Assembly (NCBI RefSeq): GCF_014803385.1
Contig: NZ_JACYFC010000001.1
Coordinates: 888,136 to 952,135 of the forward strand
Origin: Marinomonas colpomeniae
GTDB taxonomy: Bacteria > Pseudomonadota > Gammaproteobacteria > Pseudomonadales > Marinomonadaceae
DNA: 64,000 bases
Direction: 5' to 3'
In this document: piece by piece, positions 46,432-55,298 of the stretch
Position numbering within the stretch: the first letter of the stretch is position 1
How the letters are laid out: the number at the start of each line of letters is the position of its first letter
The notes under the pieces: model-generated
What the model saw: only the letters and a program-made list of their open reading frames with translations
What the model was told of the DNA's origin: nothing
The model's database searches: none
Made by a program: the position numbers and the translations under genes

Positions 46432-47343
46432 ATGGTGAATATTGTGAGTAATAGTCACACAAAAAGGCGTTTGCCTCCTTTAGGTGCGCTTACTGCATTC
46501 GAGGCGGCGGCTCGTCATCAAAGCTTTTCTCGCGCGGCGGAAGAGTTACATCTGACACATGGCGCAATTAGTCGAGCGGTGTCACAAATAGAAGAGCGTA
46601 TAGGTGTGAATCTATTTATTCGCCGTAATCGCCGCGTTTATTTAAACGCAGCGGGTCAACGCTTACTAAAAACAGCCACAGAAACCCTAGATGCACTGAG
46701 TAATACAGTAGAAGAAATTTATCGTCATGACAGCGCTTCACCTTTCTTGGTCGTGTCTTGTGAGCCTAGCGTAGCGATGCGTTGGTTAATGCCGCGGTTA
46801 GGTGATTTTCATGAAAAAAACCCCAACTTAAATATCGATTTAAGAATGGCTGGTGGTCCCATTGACTTGCTTTCACAAGGTTGTGATGTGGCGATTAGAC
46901 GTACCGATTTTGGCGTCAATGAGGACTACCATATTACCCATTTATGCGAAGAATTTTCTGGTCCAGTTTGTACTCTGGATTACTGGGATAACAGCATAAA
47001 AGAAGACTTGAGCAAAGGCGTTTGGCTGCATAGTCGAACTCGTCCAAATGCTTGGGGCGACTGGATAGCAACTTCTGATATAGAGAAAGTAAACCCTAAA
47101 AGTGAGCAATACTTTGATCACTTCTTCTACGCTCTACAAGCCGCTCAAGACAGACTTGGAGTCGCTATCGGCTCATTACCTTTGGTTTTGGATGATTTGA
47201 CGACACGAAGGTTAGTGGCGCCTTTTGGGATGCAGCCGACAGGCTACCATTACGCCATCATTACATTGGACGATCCAAATCAAGACCCAAGAATAAAAGT
47301 ATTTCGTGATTGGCTGTTAGTGCAGATTAATCTGATGAGTTAG
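46432..47343 (+). CDS. LysR-type regulator, GcvA-like, divergent from the LysE exporter
   Basis: This 303-residue protein has an N-terminal winged helix (about residues 14-75) with LGALTAFEAAARHQSFSRAA and LTHGAISRAVSQIEERIG, the wording of the GcvA subgroup. The C-terminal effector domain covers about 100-295. It probably controls the divergent exporter gene through the 69-base gap. Alternative start codons exist (ATG 46432, GTG 46444); the first is kept because no strong ribosome site discriminates between them. Confidence 0.85.
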   Translation: MVNIVSNSHTKRRLPPLGALTAFEAAARHQSFSRAAEELHLTHGAISRAVSQIEERIGVNLFIRRNRRVYLNAAGQRLLKTATETLDALSNTVEEIYRHDSASPFLVVSCEPSVAMRWLMPRLGDFHEKNPNLNIDLRMAGGPIDLLSQGCDVAIRRTDFGVNEDYHITHLCEEFSGPVCTLDYWDNSIKEDLSKGVWLHSRTRPNAWGDWIATSDIEKVNPKSEQYFDHFFYALQAAQDRLGVAIGSLPLVLDDLTTRRLVAPFGMQPTGYHYAIITLDDPNQDPRIKVFRDWLLVQINLMS

Positions 47344-47379
47344 CTAAATTAACAAAAAACATATCTGTTTTTATATTTA

Positions 47380-48531
47380 TCATGAATGTGCTTGAGCTAA
47401 TACACGCAGCCGGCTCTTGAACTCAGATCGATCAATGTAACAACCATGTAAATGACGTCGACCGCTGGTATTTTCGAACTTGTTTCGTCCATGTAACACT
47501 CTTCGATTGTCGAACACCACCATTTGACCCGCTTGTAATTTGAACTCGATTTTAAAACGCTCATCACGGAAGCGAGCCATTAAATTACGATACGCTAAAT
47601 AATAATCACGCATTAGGTTGGCTGGTAAGTCAAAAACATCGGCGATGTGCGCGTTGTATTTGATTTCAATAATATTTCCAAAATGGTCTACATTAATTAC
47701 TGTATGGTGTTGACGAATATCATGATCTTGGTCATGAAAGCGAAAAGGTATAGCTTGTTCGGCTAATATTTTAAAATGATCAGGGCGTTGACTACGTAGT
47801 TCTTCAGCCACACGCAACCCATCAACAAAAGTCGATTCCCCACCTTCGCTATCATTCGCTAAACAATGTAAAAATTGATAGCCCGGCGGTGTTTCTTGAT
47901 TGGGTAAATCTGTATGCAATGGCAGAGAAATAGAGGTGTAGGCTAGATTAATAGGGGATTCGACGGACTCTACATTAAAGCTTGTTCCAAAATTGGTTTG
48001 GCGTAAATAATCGATGCGAGTCGCGAGGGATATTGTCGACTCTGGTGTATTTTGCATTCCATCTATAACGGTAAGACCAAACTTATCTAGCTCTACCATC
48101 CATTGATATAGGGCAGAATCTTGCTGGATGATTTGGTCGTAATTAGCGTGAGGTATATGGCTAATAAAAGACGAATCCCAGCTTTGGTAGCTGCTTATAT
48201 AATGTGGATCTTCTGTTCGAGAATAGCTGTGTTCTAACAGCCATGACTGTAGAAAAATACTTCTGTGATTACCTTCGGACCATTCAATTTCCAGGGTTTC
48301 TTTGCCTAATGTTATTTCGATAGGATGAATGTCTTCACTGACGCTGAGTAAATCAAAATCGCGCTCTTTGGTTGTCTTATGAAAGGCGCTAGGACAATTA
48401 TCTCTCAACCAAATATGATGAAACTGAGAGGTTGATCCATCACTCCATTCTATTGCAAGGCTGTGTTCATTTTTGTGTACTGAGGTAATGGATTGGTGTG
48501 AGCTTGTGATGTCTGAAGCATTTAATGTCAT
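47380..48531 (-). CDS. Gamma-butyrobetaine hydroxylase-like 2-oxoglutarate/Fe(II) dioxygenase
   Basis: This 383-residue protein has an N-terminal DUF971/GBBH-like domain (about residues 20-105, with IWLRDNCPSAFH) and a TauD-type oxygenase domain. The iron triad is visible as His206 and Asp208 (LHTDLP) and His347 (LHGR). Enzymes of this architecture hydroxylate gamma-butyrobetaine to carnitine or trimethyllysine. The N-terminal zinc cysteines of the animal enzyme are not all present. A LysR gene is divergent from it. Its substrate may be another quaternary-amine acid. Confidence 0.85.
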   Translation of the reverse strand: MTLNASDITSSHQSITSVHKNEHSLAIEWSDGSTSQFHHIWLRDNCPSAFHKTTKERDFDLLSVSEDIHPIEITLGKETLEIEWSEGNHRSIFLQSWLLEHSYSRTEDPHYISSYQSWDSSFISHIPHANYDQIIQQDSALYQWMVELDKFGLTVIDGMQNTPESTISLATRIDYLRQTNFGTSFNVESVESPINLAYTSISLPLHTDLPNQETPPGYQFLHCLANDSEGGESTFVDGLRVAEELRSQRPDHFKILAEQAIPFRFHDQDHDIRQHHTVINVDHFGNIIEIKYNAHIADVFDLPANLMRDYYLAYRNLMARFRDERFKIEFKLQAGQMVVFDNRRVLHGRNKFENTSGRRHLHGCYIDRSEFKSRLRVLAQAHS

Positions 48532-48668
48532 GGAGTAATCCTGAGTACAAAGAAGTATGTATTGAATAGAAGCATGCTAGACAGATTGTATTTTTTATGC
48601 AAACGACATATTTTAACTATCGTAATAAGTATTGCTAATGGATGGGTTTTAAAATTGGAACACAAACG

Positions 48669-49568
48669 ATGAAAACAGACATTCCAGCAATGAATTGGGT
48701 CAGAACTTTTGAAGCGGCGGCGCGTTTGCTTAATTTCAGTGCAGCCGCTCGTGAATTACACATGACTCAATCTGCAGTAAGCCAACAAATTAAATTGTTA
48801 GAGCACCATCTAGGTGATGAGCTATTTATTCGGAAACACAAAAAAGTGACGCTCACAAACAGTGGACTTGCCTATCTTCCTGTTGTGCAAACAACGTTAA
48901 ATGATTTACAGCGCAAGACGGCTGATATTTTTTCTCCGGTGGGAAAGGGACGTTTGGTTTTACAGGTTAATTACGCGTTTTCATACTTATGGTTATCGAA
49001 TAACCTTTATAAATTTTGTGCTCGCTACCCGGGAATTAGGCTGCAATTGTTTCACTCTAATTGGGCGAGTGATTTTTCAGAAAGTAGCCATGATCTTGCG
49101 ATTATAAATGGCAACGGTAAATGGTCTGGTCTTAACTTAGAGCCTTTGATTAAAGCGGAAGTGCAGCCTTTATGTTCCGTCAAAATAGCGCAGCTTATTT
49201 CACAACCAAAAGATTTATTGTCTTTATCTTTGATTGAGGTCGTGGGAGCCAGTCATTCCTGGGAGCAATGGTTTGAACAATTTGGAATTAATTTAGACCC
49301 GAGTCTGGTTATTTGCCATAAAGTAGACACCATACTGGCTGCAAGTATGATGGCGGAATCAGGGCTTGGTGTCATGTTGTCCTATCCGGACTTATTTGCG
49401 AAGCAATACAAGGAAGGGAAGTTGTCAGCACCCTTTGATGAAAAAATGCCAACCAGTGATAATTATTTTTTGGTGTTTCCAGAAGGTCGACCTCTATCTA
49501 AATCTGCGACTGTTTTTCGCGATTGGTTACGCGAAGAAATGAGAGTGTTCTTGAGACTAATGACATGA
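48669..49568 (+). CDS. LysR-type regulator divergent from the dioxygenase
   Basis: This roughly 299-residue protein has an N-terminal helix-turn-helix with WVRTFEAAARLLNFSAAARE and MTQSAVSQQIKLLEHHLG, and a C-terminal LysR substrate domain. An upstream in-frame ATG at 48642 lacks a ribosome site; the ATG at 48669 follows GGAAC at a usable distance. It likely regulates the divergent GBBH-like gene. It ends five bases before the convergent AraC gene, without an obvious terminator between them. Confidence 0.82.
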   Translation: MKTDIPAMNWVRTFEAAARLLNFSAAARELHMTQSAVSQQIKLLEHHLGDELFIRKHKKVTLTNSGLAYLPVVQTTLNDLQRKTADIFSPVGKGRLVLQVNYAFSYLWLSNNLYKFCARYPGIRLQLFHSNWASDFSESSHDLAIINGNGKWSGLNLEPLIKAEVQPLCSVKIAQLISQPKDLLSLSLIEVVGASHSWEQWFEQFGINLDPSLVICHKVDTILAASMMAESGLGVMLSYPDLFAKQYKEGKLSAPFDEKMPTSDNYFLVFPEGRPLSKSATVFRDWLREEMRVFLRLMT

Positions 49569-49573
49569 AGCAA

Positions 49574-50311
49574 CTAGCATTTTCGTAGATGTCTAGGTGA
49601 GTGACCATAACTGCGTTGGAATGAATGTGTCATGGAGCTCTGATTACTAAATCCTGTTTCTTCGGCAATAATGGAAAGTGGTTTGTTCGTTGTGATAATT
49701 AGGTCATAAGCCTTTTCTAAACGTTTTTTTAAGATAAATTGGTAAGGCGTAACAGACGTTTCGTTGGTGAACAGTTCACTGAAATGACCAGAACTTACAT
49801 GATGCATTTCTGCCAGTTGCGTAACGGAAAGTTTCTGATCAAGGTTTTCATCAATAAAACGGGAGATAGAGCTAATGTTGAGCTTTGAACGGTTCTTGTT
49901 GTCTGGCAGATCGCCTAAAATTCGATGATGTAATGACGCCATTAAACCAAGTGTACAGCCATCAAGAGCTTCGGGAAAAAAATTGAAGTTGTTAGACTCT
50001 TTGTCTAAATAAGAAATAAGCATCTTCAGATTATCATCGATAGAGAAGTAACGAGGTTGTTCAAATAAGTTTTCTAAACGGCTGTTCAATTGTACATTGG
50101 GGATATCGATAATAATGTGATTATTATCGCCAATACCTTCAAAGTAATGGGTTTCACTGGCAGGAGCTAGGCACCCAGTATGACTATTGACGACACCACC
50201 TTTCCCGTCAATTTCAAATAATGCATGTCCTTTTACAGCGATAATTAATTGATGATGTCCGTGGTTGTGTTGATCGCACGAGTTCGGCAAAATAATATTT
50301 CGAAGATGCAT
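49574..50311 (-). CDS. AraC-family regulator with N-terminal cupin
   Basis: This 245-residue protein has an N-terminal cupin-like sensing region with HNHGHHQLIIAVKGHALFEI, and a C-terminal pair of helix-turn-helix motifs (about 145-243) ending SNQSSMTHSFQRSYGHSPRHLRK. It lies downstream of TRAP system 3 on the same strand, with a 12-bp inverted repeat in the gap. It may control that transporter and the neighbouring Ocd-like gene; this is inferred from position. Confidence 0.83.
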   Translation of the reverse strand: MHLRNIILPNSCDQHNHGHHQLIIAVKGHALFEIDGKGGVVNSHTGCLAPASETHYFEGIGDNNHIIIDIPNVQLNSRLENLFEQPRYFSIDDNLKMLISYLDKESNNFNFFPEALDGCTLGLMASLHHRILGDLPDNKNRSKLNISSISRFIDENLDQKLSVTQLAEMHHVSSGHFSELFTNETSVTPYQFILKKRLEKAYDLIITTNKPLSIIAEETGFSNQSSMTHSFQRSYGHSPRHLRKC

Positions 50312-50431
50312 TTCATACCTAACGCTTTATAAAATACTTCTAGTGTTGCATTTCCTTTAAATAAGTCAATTTAATTTGCTCTTTCTTGGTTTTTTTATGG
50401 TTTGTTACTGTTCCTTTTATCTATTCATGGG

Positions 50432-50466
50432 GTCCAACTCAGCAAAGCTGGCTCGGCTGAGTTGGA
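50432..50466. repeat. Perfect 12-bp inverted repeat between dctM (system 3) and the AraC gene
   Basis: GTCCAACTCAGC (50432-50443) and GCTGAGTTGGAC (50455-50466) are exact complements with an 11-base spacer. No T-run follows on either strand, so it is not a classical terminator. It could be an RNA 3'-end stabiliser for the TRAP message. Confidence 0.65.
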
Positions 50467-50473
50467 CTATGAA

Positions 50474-51796
50474 TTACCAGTTTGGAGCACCAAGTACTTT
50501 TGGTAGCCAAGTAGCAGTTTCTGGATAAATTAGTATGACAAATAGAACAAGTAATTGTATGGCGATGAAAGGTATTACACCGGCATACATATGCTTTAAT
50601 GTGATACTTGGTGGTGAAATAGCTCTTAAATAGAAAATTGAAGGTGCCAAAGGTGGTGTCAGATAGCTGGTTTGCAATACAACTAAGAATGCGACACAGA
50701 ACCAAATATCATCAAAGCCCAGTAAGCGAACAATAGGGATGGCAACTGGAATAATGATTAACACAACAGACATCATATCTAATAAAAAGCCTGCAATAAA
50801 AGCAATAAACAATATCAAACCGAGCACGGTATGTGGGCTAAAACCAGAGCCAGTGAGTAGTGATTGAACCGTTTGCATGCCACCAGTTGCAAAAAATATT
50901 CCTGCAAACATATTACCGGCCATTACGATCAACAAAATCATTGCGGTAATGTTGACTGTTCGCAGCATGGATTCCCACAATACGGTTAGTTTACAGCTTT
51001 TATAGCAAATCGATAAAATCACAGCGCCTAAGGCACCGCACGCTGAGGCTTCTGTTGGTGTAGCAAGACCCAGTAAAATAGTTCCCAATACTGTAAATAT
51101 CAACGCGGCTGCTGGTACTATTGCCGTGGCCGTGATTTTCAACCTTTCACTAAGTGGTATTCCTACTTCACCTTGTTCGCGTGGTGCCATGTTAGGTTTA
51201 AAATACGCCAGAGCAATGACATAAATAATAAACAAGGCTGCCATTAATAAACCTGGAATAAGCAAACCATTAAATAGCTGACCAACTGAGATTCCTGCAA
51301 CCGGCCCTAATACAATAACGGTGATAGACGGTGGTATCGCTGTACCTAATGAACCACTTGCGCAGATCACACCGGATAGTAAACGTTTGTCATATTGGTG
51401 TTTGAGCATGATAGGAATGGTAAGCAAACCAATGACGGCTTCGGTTGCGCCAACAACGCCACTTGATGCTGCGAATATAGCGCCAAGTAAAATTGTCCCT
51501 ACACCGATTCCACCTGGAAGGCGTTTTGTCCATAGATGAATAGCATGAAAGAGTCGCTCTGCTATACCAGATTTTTCTAACATAGCCCCCATAAAGATAA
51601 ACAGGGGAACCGCTGCCAATATGGAATTAGAAGCCGTTTCTTCAATTTTTGTTAATAGTTGATACGCTGTTACGTCACCGAACATCATTAAGCCAAAAAT
51701 AGTGGCTGTCAGTATCATCGCAAAGGCAATTTGTACACCTAGAAAAATAAATAGGATGAGTACAGGAAACATAAAAATAGACAGGAAATCACTCAT
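50474..51796 (-). CDS. TRAP transporter large permease (TRAP system 3)
   Basis: This 440-residue DctM-family permease belongs to a variety with AVPLFIFMGAMLEKSGIAERL and GVVGATEAVIGLLTIPIML. Its C-terminal FLVVLQTSYLTPPLAPSIFY is typical of the mannitol/chloroaromatic TRAP subgroup. It overlaps dctQ by four bases. The operon is P-Q-M on the minus strand. The substrate is unknown. Confidence 0.9.
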   Translation of the reverse strand: MSDFLSIFMFPVLILFIFLGVQIAFAMILTATIFGLMMFGDVTAYQLLTKIEETASNSILAAVPLFIFMGAMLEKSGIAERLFHAIHLWTKRLPGGIGVGTILLGAIFAASSGVVGATEAVIGLLTIPIMLKHQYDKRLLSGVICASGSLGTAIPPSITVIVLGPVAGISVGQLFNGLLIPGLLMAALFIIYVIALAYFKPNMAPREQGEVGIPLSERLKITATAIVPAAALIFTVLGTILLGLATPTEASACGALGAVILSICYKSCKLTVLWESMLRTVNITAMILLIVMAGNMFAGIFFATGGMQTVQSLLTGSGFSPHTVLGLILFIAFIAGFLLDMMSVVLIIIPVAIPIVRLLGFDDIWFCVAFLVVLQTSYLTPPLAPSIFYLRAISPPSITLKHMYAGVIPFIAIQLLVLFVILIYPETATWLPKVLGAPNW

Positions 51797-52302
51797 GCAA
51801 AGTCATCCTCTTTTCCACTAATTACGGTAATGATGGCTTTAAGAAGCTCAGCAATAAGTTGCATAACCAGCAATAAGAAACCTAAGAACCAAGTGAAATA
51901 AATAGGCCAAATAATGGGGTTCCATGCAGAGCGTCCAGAGCGTTCACCACTGTCATAGGCTTCATAGAAATAATGAGCGAGTTCCCATGTTAGCCAGATA
52001 ATGATTGGTAATAACATTATGTAAAAAATGGCACGAATAGTCGCGGCCACTCTTTTTGACATTTTCATAGTGAGTAAATCTACGCTTACATGCTGCTTAA
52101 GGCGTAAAGCATTCGCCATTCCAAGAACAAAAAGCGTCCCCATGACCATATAGCTGATTTCAAATGCCCAAGCGGTTGGTGTACCTAAAACATGACGACT
52201 AAAGACTTCGACAATCAATGCGCCAATAAGCGGCAGTATTAATAATGCGGCAATGCCACCGAAGAAACGTGTTGGCATTTCTAATAGTTTAATAAGAATC
52301 AT
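51793..52302 (-). CDS. TRAP transporter small permease (TRAP system 3)
   Basis: This 169-residue DctQ-family protein begins MILIKLLEMPTRFFGG, chosen because an AGGAAC ribosome site lies just before that ATG. A longer frame reaches to 52377 and would overlap the region directly after the dctP stop. Four hydrophobic helices are present, with AWAFEISYMVMGTLFVLGM as the family stretch. Confidence 0.85.
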   Translation of the reverse strand: MILIKLLEMPTRFFGGIAALLILPLIGALIVEVFSRHVLGTPTAWAFEISYMVMGTLFVLGMANALRLKQHVSVDLLTMKMSKRVAATIRAIFYIMLLPIIIWLTWELAHYFYEAYDSGERSGRSAWNPIIWPIYFTWFLGFLLLVMQLIAELLKAIITVISGKEDDFA

Positions 52303-52380
52303 TGTGTTCCTGATAAGACAGATCTGAATAGGAGGAAAACAAAAGAGAAGAAGCGAAGTTATTGCCTCTTCTCTCATTTA

Positions 52381-53442
52381 TTAAAGTTCAGATTCACCAA
52401 TGGTTAGGCGATATTCTGACCAGTTTGTCATTTCTGCTTTAAATTGACGTTGAGAAGTCAGCACTTTTGAAAACCACGTGTTTTTCGCAGCGTTTTCATC
52501 TTCCCATGCAACCGTTTCTTCAAGAACTTTAGTGATAAAACTCGGATCTAATTTAACGATTTCGTTTTTACCATTTTTTAATTCTTCATAAGCCGCTAGA
52601 TCGGCATAAGAAGAGGCAAGCCATGAATCAAACACAGAGAGTTTAGCAGCATTACGCAACATATTTTGCTCTTGATCTGTTAATTTATCCCATACACGTT
52701 TGTTTACCTGACACTCAAGAACACCACCTGATTGATGTACACCAGGAACCATGACGTATTTAGCAACTTCTTGAAAACCAGTTGGTTTGTTTAACTCTGG
52801 GCTACCCCATTCCGCCGCGTCAATTACACCACGCTCAAGTGCGCTGTAAATTTCACTACCGGCCATAACAACAGTAGATGCACCAAGGCGAGAGGCAATT
52901 TCAGCCCATGCTCCAGATGTTCTTAAACGCAAGCCTTGAAAATCTTCAAAGGTTTGTACTTTTTTGTTTGAGTGAAGAAAAATCTCAGTGCCCAAAATAG
53001 AGCAAGGGAAGGCAACAACTTTGGATTTTTCTAGGCGAAATTGTTCGTATAATTCAATGCCGCCACCTTGATACATCCACAACATAAACTCTTCAGGAGT
53101 AAGACCACTGGAGTGTCCTGCTAGCAACGCGGCAGTAGGATCAACACCATAGTCATAGTTAATGTAATTGTGACTTACTTGCGCTACGCCAGATTTAACC
53201 GTTTCAGTGACTTTAAATGCACTACCTAGCGTGCCACCTGGAAATACTTTGATATCAAAGTCGCCATTACTCATTGCTTTAACGTGGTCTGCAAAATTTT
53301 GCGCGTCACGTTCTAGCCAAGGGCCGCCTGACCATGGTGTTGCCATGCGCCAGTCTTTTTCAGCTGCACTAATGTTTACGCTAGCCGACATAACAGCCGT
53401 GGCGATTAAGGTTGTTGATAATATTTTTTTAAGTGATTTCAT
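52381..53442 (-). CDS. TRAP transporter substrate-binding protein (TRAP system 3)
   Basis: This 353-residue periplasmic receptor has a signal peptide ending at ISAAEKD (about residue 28). It belongs to the DctP type with WRMATPWSGGPWLERDAQNFAD at the start and GLRLRTSGAWAEIASRLGAS. A conserved AAEWGSPELNK follows in the binding cleft. The receptor subgroup with WGSP often binds 2-oxo or aromatic acids, but the ligand cannot be named from sequence. Confidence 0.88.
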   Translation of the reverse strand: MKSLKKILSTTLIATAVMSASVNISAAEKDWRMATPWSGGPWLERDAQNFADHVKAMSNGDFDIKVFPGGTLGSAFKVTETVKSGVAQVSHNYINYDYGVDPTAALLAGHSSGLTPEEFMLWMYQGGGIELYEQFRLEKSKVVAFPCSILGTEIFLHSNKKVQTFEDFQGLRLRTSGAWAEIASRLGASTVVMAGSEIYSALERGVIDAAEWGSPELNKPTGFQEVAKYVMVPGVHQSGGVLECQVNKRVWDKLTDQEQNMLRNAAKLSVFDSWLASSYADLAAYEELKNGKNEIVKLDPSFITKVLEETVAWEDENAAKNTWFSKVLTSQRQFKAEMTNWSEYRLTIGESEL

Positions 53443-53921
53443 GTTCGTTCCTTTGTGTCTTGTTATTTCAGTTGTTTACTGAAGTTAGAGCAAAGTCCCT
53501 GCTAATAATTGATATCGTCCTTGATTATATTATTGTTTTAATTCATAGGCTTAGATGCTGAATTGTTAGTATCTATTAACCTGTTTATATGGGGCCTGAG
53601 TTACATAGAATGTGTTGCTATTCTTATAAATGAATCTTCTTCTCAACTAGAGATACATCGATTGTAGGGGGTTTTTAAGGACGCAACTTGTCGAAAATCT
53701 TGGTCTTTTTGTTATAAACACGGTTTTTGTAAGAAAGGAGTAAGAATTTTTTCTGTTTTTGTTTACTTTTAGGTACTGGAAAGAAAGTCGATAGATTACG
53801 GAGTGCTTGAATACGATAGGCAATCGACTTTCTTATCTGTGCCAAATGTGTCGGTTATTGTTTAGATCTAATAATGTCTTAAAGAAAAATTGACTAGTAG
53901 AAACAATTTTAGGAAATCAAA
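53443..53921. promoter_or_regulatory. Divergent region between TRAP system 3 and the Ocd-like gene
   Basis: No gene is seen in these 479 bases. The region contains AT-rich promoter-like sequence and a perfect 12-bp inverted repeat at 53781-53834. Promoters for both dctP and the Ocd-like gene are expected here. Confidence 0.5.
53781..53834. repeat. Perfect 12-bp inverted repeat with 30-base spacer
   Basis: AAGAAAGTCGAT (53781-53792) and ATCGACTTTCTT (53823-53834) are exact complements separated by 30 bases. It lies 88 bases upstream of the Ocd-like start. Possible explanations are paired half-sites for a regulator such as the AraC protein at 49574, or a long-loop RNA hairpin. Confidence 0.6.
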
Positions 53922-54878
53922 GTGAAAAATATTTTCGTACAATATAAAGACGGTTGCCTACCTTACAAAAAAGTAATATCAGCACTGGATGATGCTTTTA
54001 AACTAGATATTAATTGCCCAATTCGACACCATCATCATTTGGCTGTACCTGGTAAGAAGGATGCTACATTACTTTTAATGCCAGCTTGGTTAGAAGGTCA
54101 GTACTTAGGGGTTAAACAAGTTAGTGTTTTTCCTAGTAATAATGAAGTTGGTTTACCTGGGCTAAATAGTATCTACATTCTTAGTTGTGCCAAAACGGGC
54201 CAGCCTCTCGCGCAATTTGATGGAAATGTTATTACAGCCAGACGAACTGCATCGGCAGCGGCGTTAGGTGCAAGATACTTATCTCGACCTGATTCTAAGT
54301 CTTTACTAATGATTGGTGCCGGGAAGGTTGCTAGCCAAGTTGTACAAGCAATGTGCGAAGTGCGCGATATAGAAGAAATTAAAGTCTTTGATATTTATGA
54401 AGCTTCAGCCGTGCGTTTAGTTGAGCAAATTCAAACAGAAATGAAGGTTAAAGCCAGCGTTGTGAGTAAAGACGATTTACCTAGCGCCGTAGCATGGGCG
54501 GATATTGTAAGTTGCGCGACACTGAGTGAGGAACCTTTGGTGCTTGGTGAGTGGGTAACACCAGGTACTCATGTGGATTTGATCGGTAGTTTTACTCCTA
54601 CTATGCGTGAAGCCGACGATACCCTGATGCAGAAGGCGCAAGTGTTTGCAGACTTTAAAGAAGCGGCTTTAACTGAAACAGGTGATTTTATTTCGCCAAT
54701 CAAAAGTGGTGCGATAACACCGGACCATATAATTGGTGATTTTTTCTCTTTGAGTCGTGGACATCATGCCGGGCGTCAGCAATTTACTGATCCTGAAAAT
54801 GATATTTCAGTGTTTAAAGCCGTTGGTTCATCCATTGAAGACCTTGCAACGGCAATGCTGTGGTTTGATACTATTTAG
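53922..54878 (+). CDS. Ornithine cyclodeaminase / mu-crystallin family enzyme
   Basis: This 318-residue NAD(P)-binding protein has the family segments DGNVITARRTASAAALGARYL and LMIGAGKVASQVVQAMCEVR. The C-terminal region has GSFTPTMREADDTLM and SGAITPDHIIGD. Family members include ornithine cyclodeaminase, alanine dehydrogenase and the pyrroline/piperideine-2-carboxylate reductases used in hydroxyproline and D-lysine catabolism. The last group fits a catabolic locus with a TRAP importer, but the specificity is open. The start is a GTG with a poor ribosome site (AAATCAAA). Confidence 0.82.
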   Translation: MKNIFVQYKDGCLPYKKVISALDDAFKLDINCPIRHHHHLAVPGKKDATLLLMPAWLEGQYLGVKQVSVFPSNNEVGLPGLNSIYILSCAKTGQPLAQFDGNVITARRTASAAALGARYLSRPDSKSLLMIGAGKVASQVVQAMCEVRDIEEIKVFDIYEASAVRLVEQIQTEMKVKASVVSKDDLPSAVAWADIVSCATLSEEPLVLGEWVTPGTHVDLIGSFTPTMREADDTLMQKAQVFADFKEAALTETGDFISPIKSGAITPDHIIGDFFSLSRGHHAGRQQFTDPENDISVFKAVGSSIEDLATAMLWFDTI

Positions 54879-55298
54879 ATAATAGGTTGCATTAAAGAAC
54901 GCTATAGAGTGCAAGGTTAGTTTTGACTTTGTGTTTTTTAGAAGGTGCTAAGTTTTTGACAAACTTAGCATTAACCAGCCATTTACAAATTACTCATAAA
55001 TATTCTAATTATCAGGGCTTGTAACCTTTGTATTGAAGAAACTTTGATAGAGCTATTATTTAATTCATTTTTTTCTTTTTGATGCCCCCTTTTTACTCCT
55101 GTTTTCCTGTCGTTTTTAAACCACTGTCGCTAATTGTCATCCGCTGGACGTTCTCAAGCATAAGGCATGAAAACATTGTCTTTATTATCGTTTCAAATAC
55201 GTAACCTGTGGCGACCTCTGTCATTCTGAAATGTCGCAATTTTTTACCACACCACGATAATCGTTAGAATCGATTGTTTATGTAAAGGAGCTGATTCA
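54879..55298 (+). promoter_or_regulatory. Region upstream of soxB with hairpin
   Basis: No gene is seen. A 10-bp stem TGCTAAGTTT/AAACTTAGCA (54946-54955 with 54961-54970) with a 5-base loop lies about 70 bases after the Ocd-like stop and may end that transcript, although it lacks a T-run. Closer to soxB, GCGAC and GTCGC near 55210-55236 form a spaced inverted repeat that could be part of an operator. AAAGGAG precedes the soxB ATG. I did not find a recognisable riboswitch. Confidence 0.5.

Noticed and set aside
54879-55298. Glycine-type riboswitch before soxB
   Set aside because: The gap lacks a recognisable conserved aptamer core; only small inverted repeats were found.
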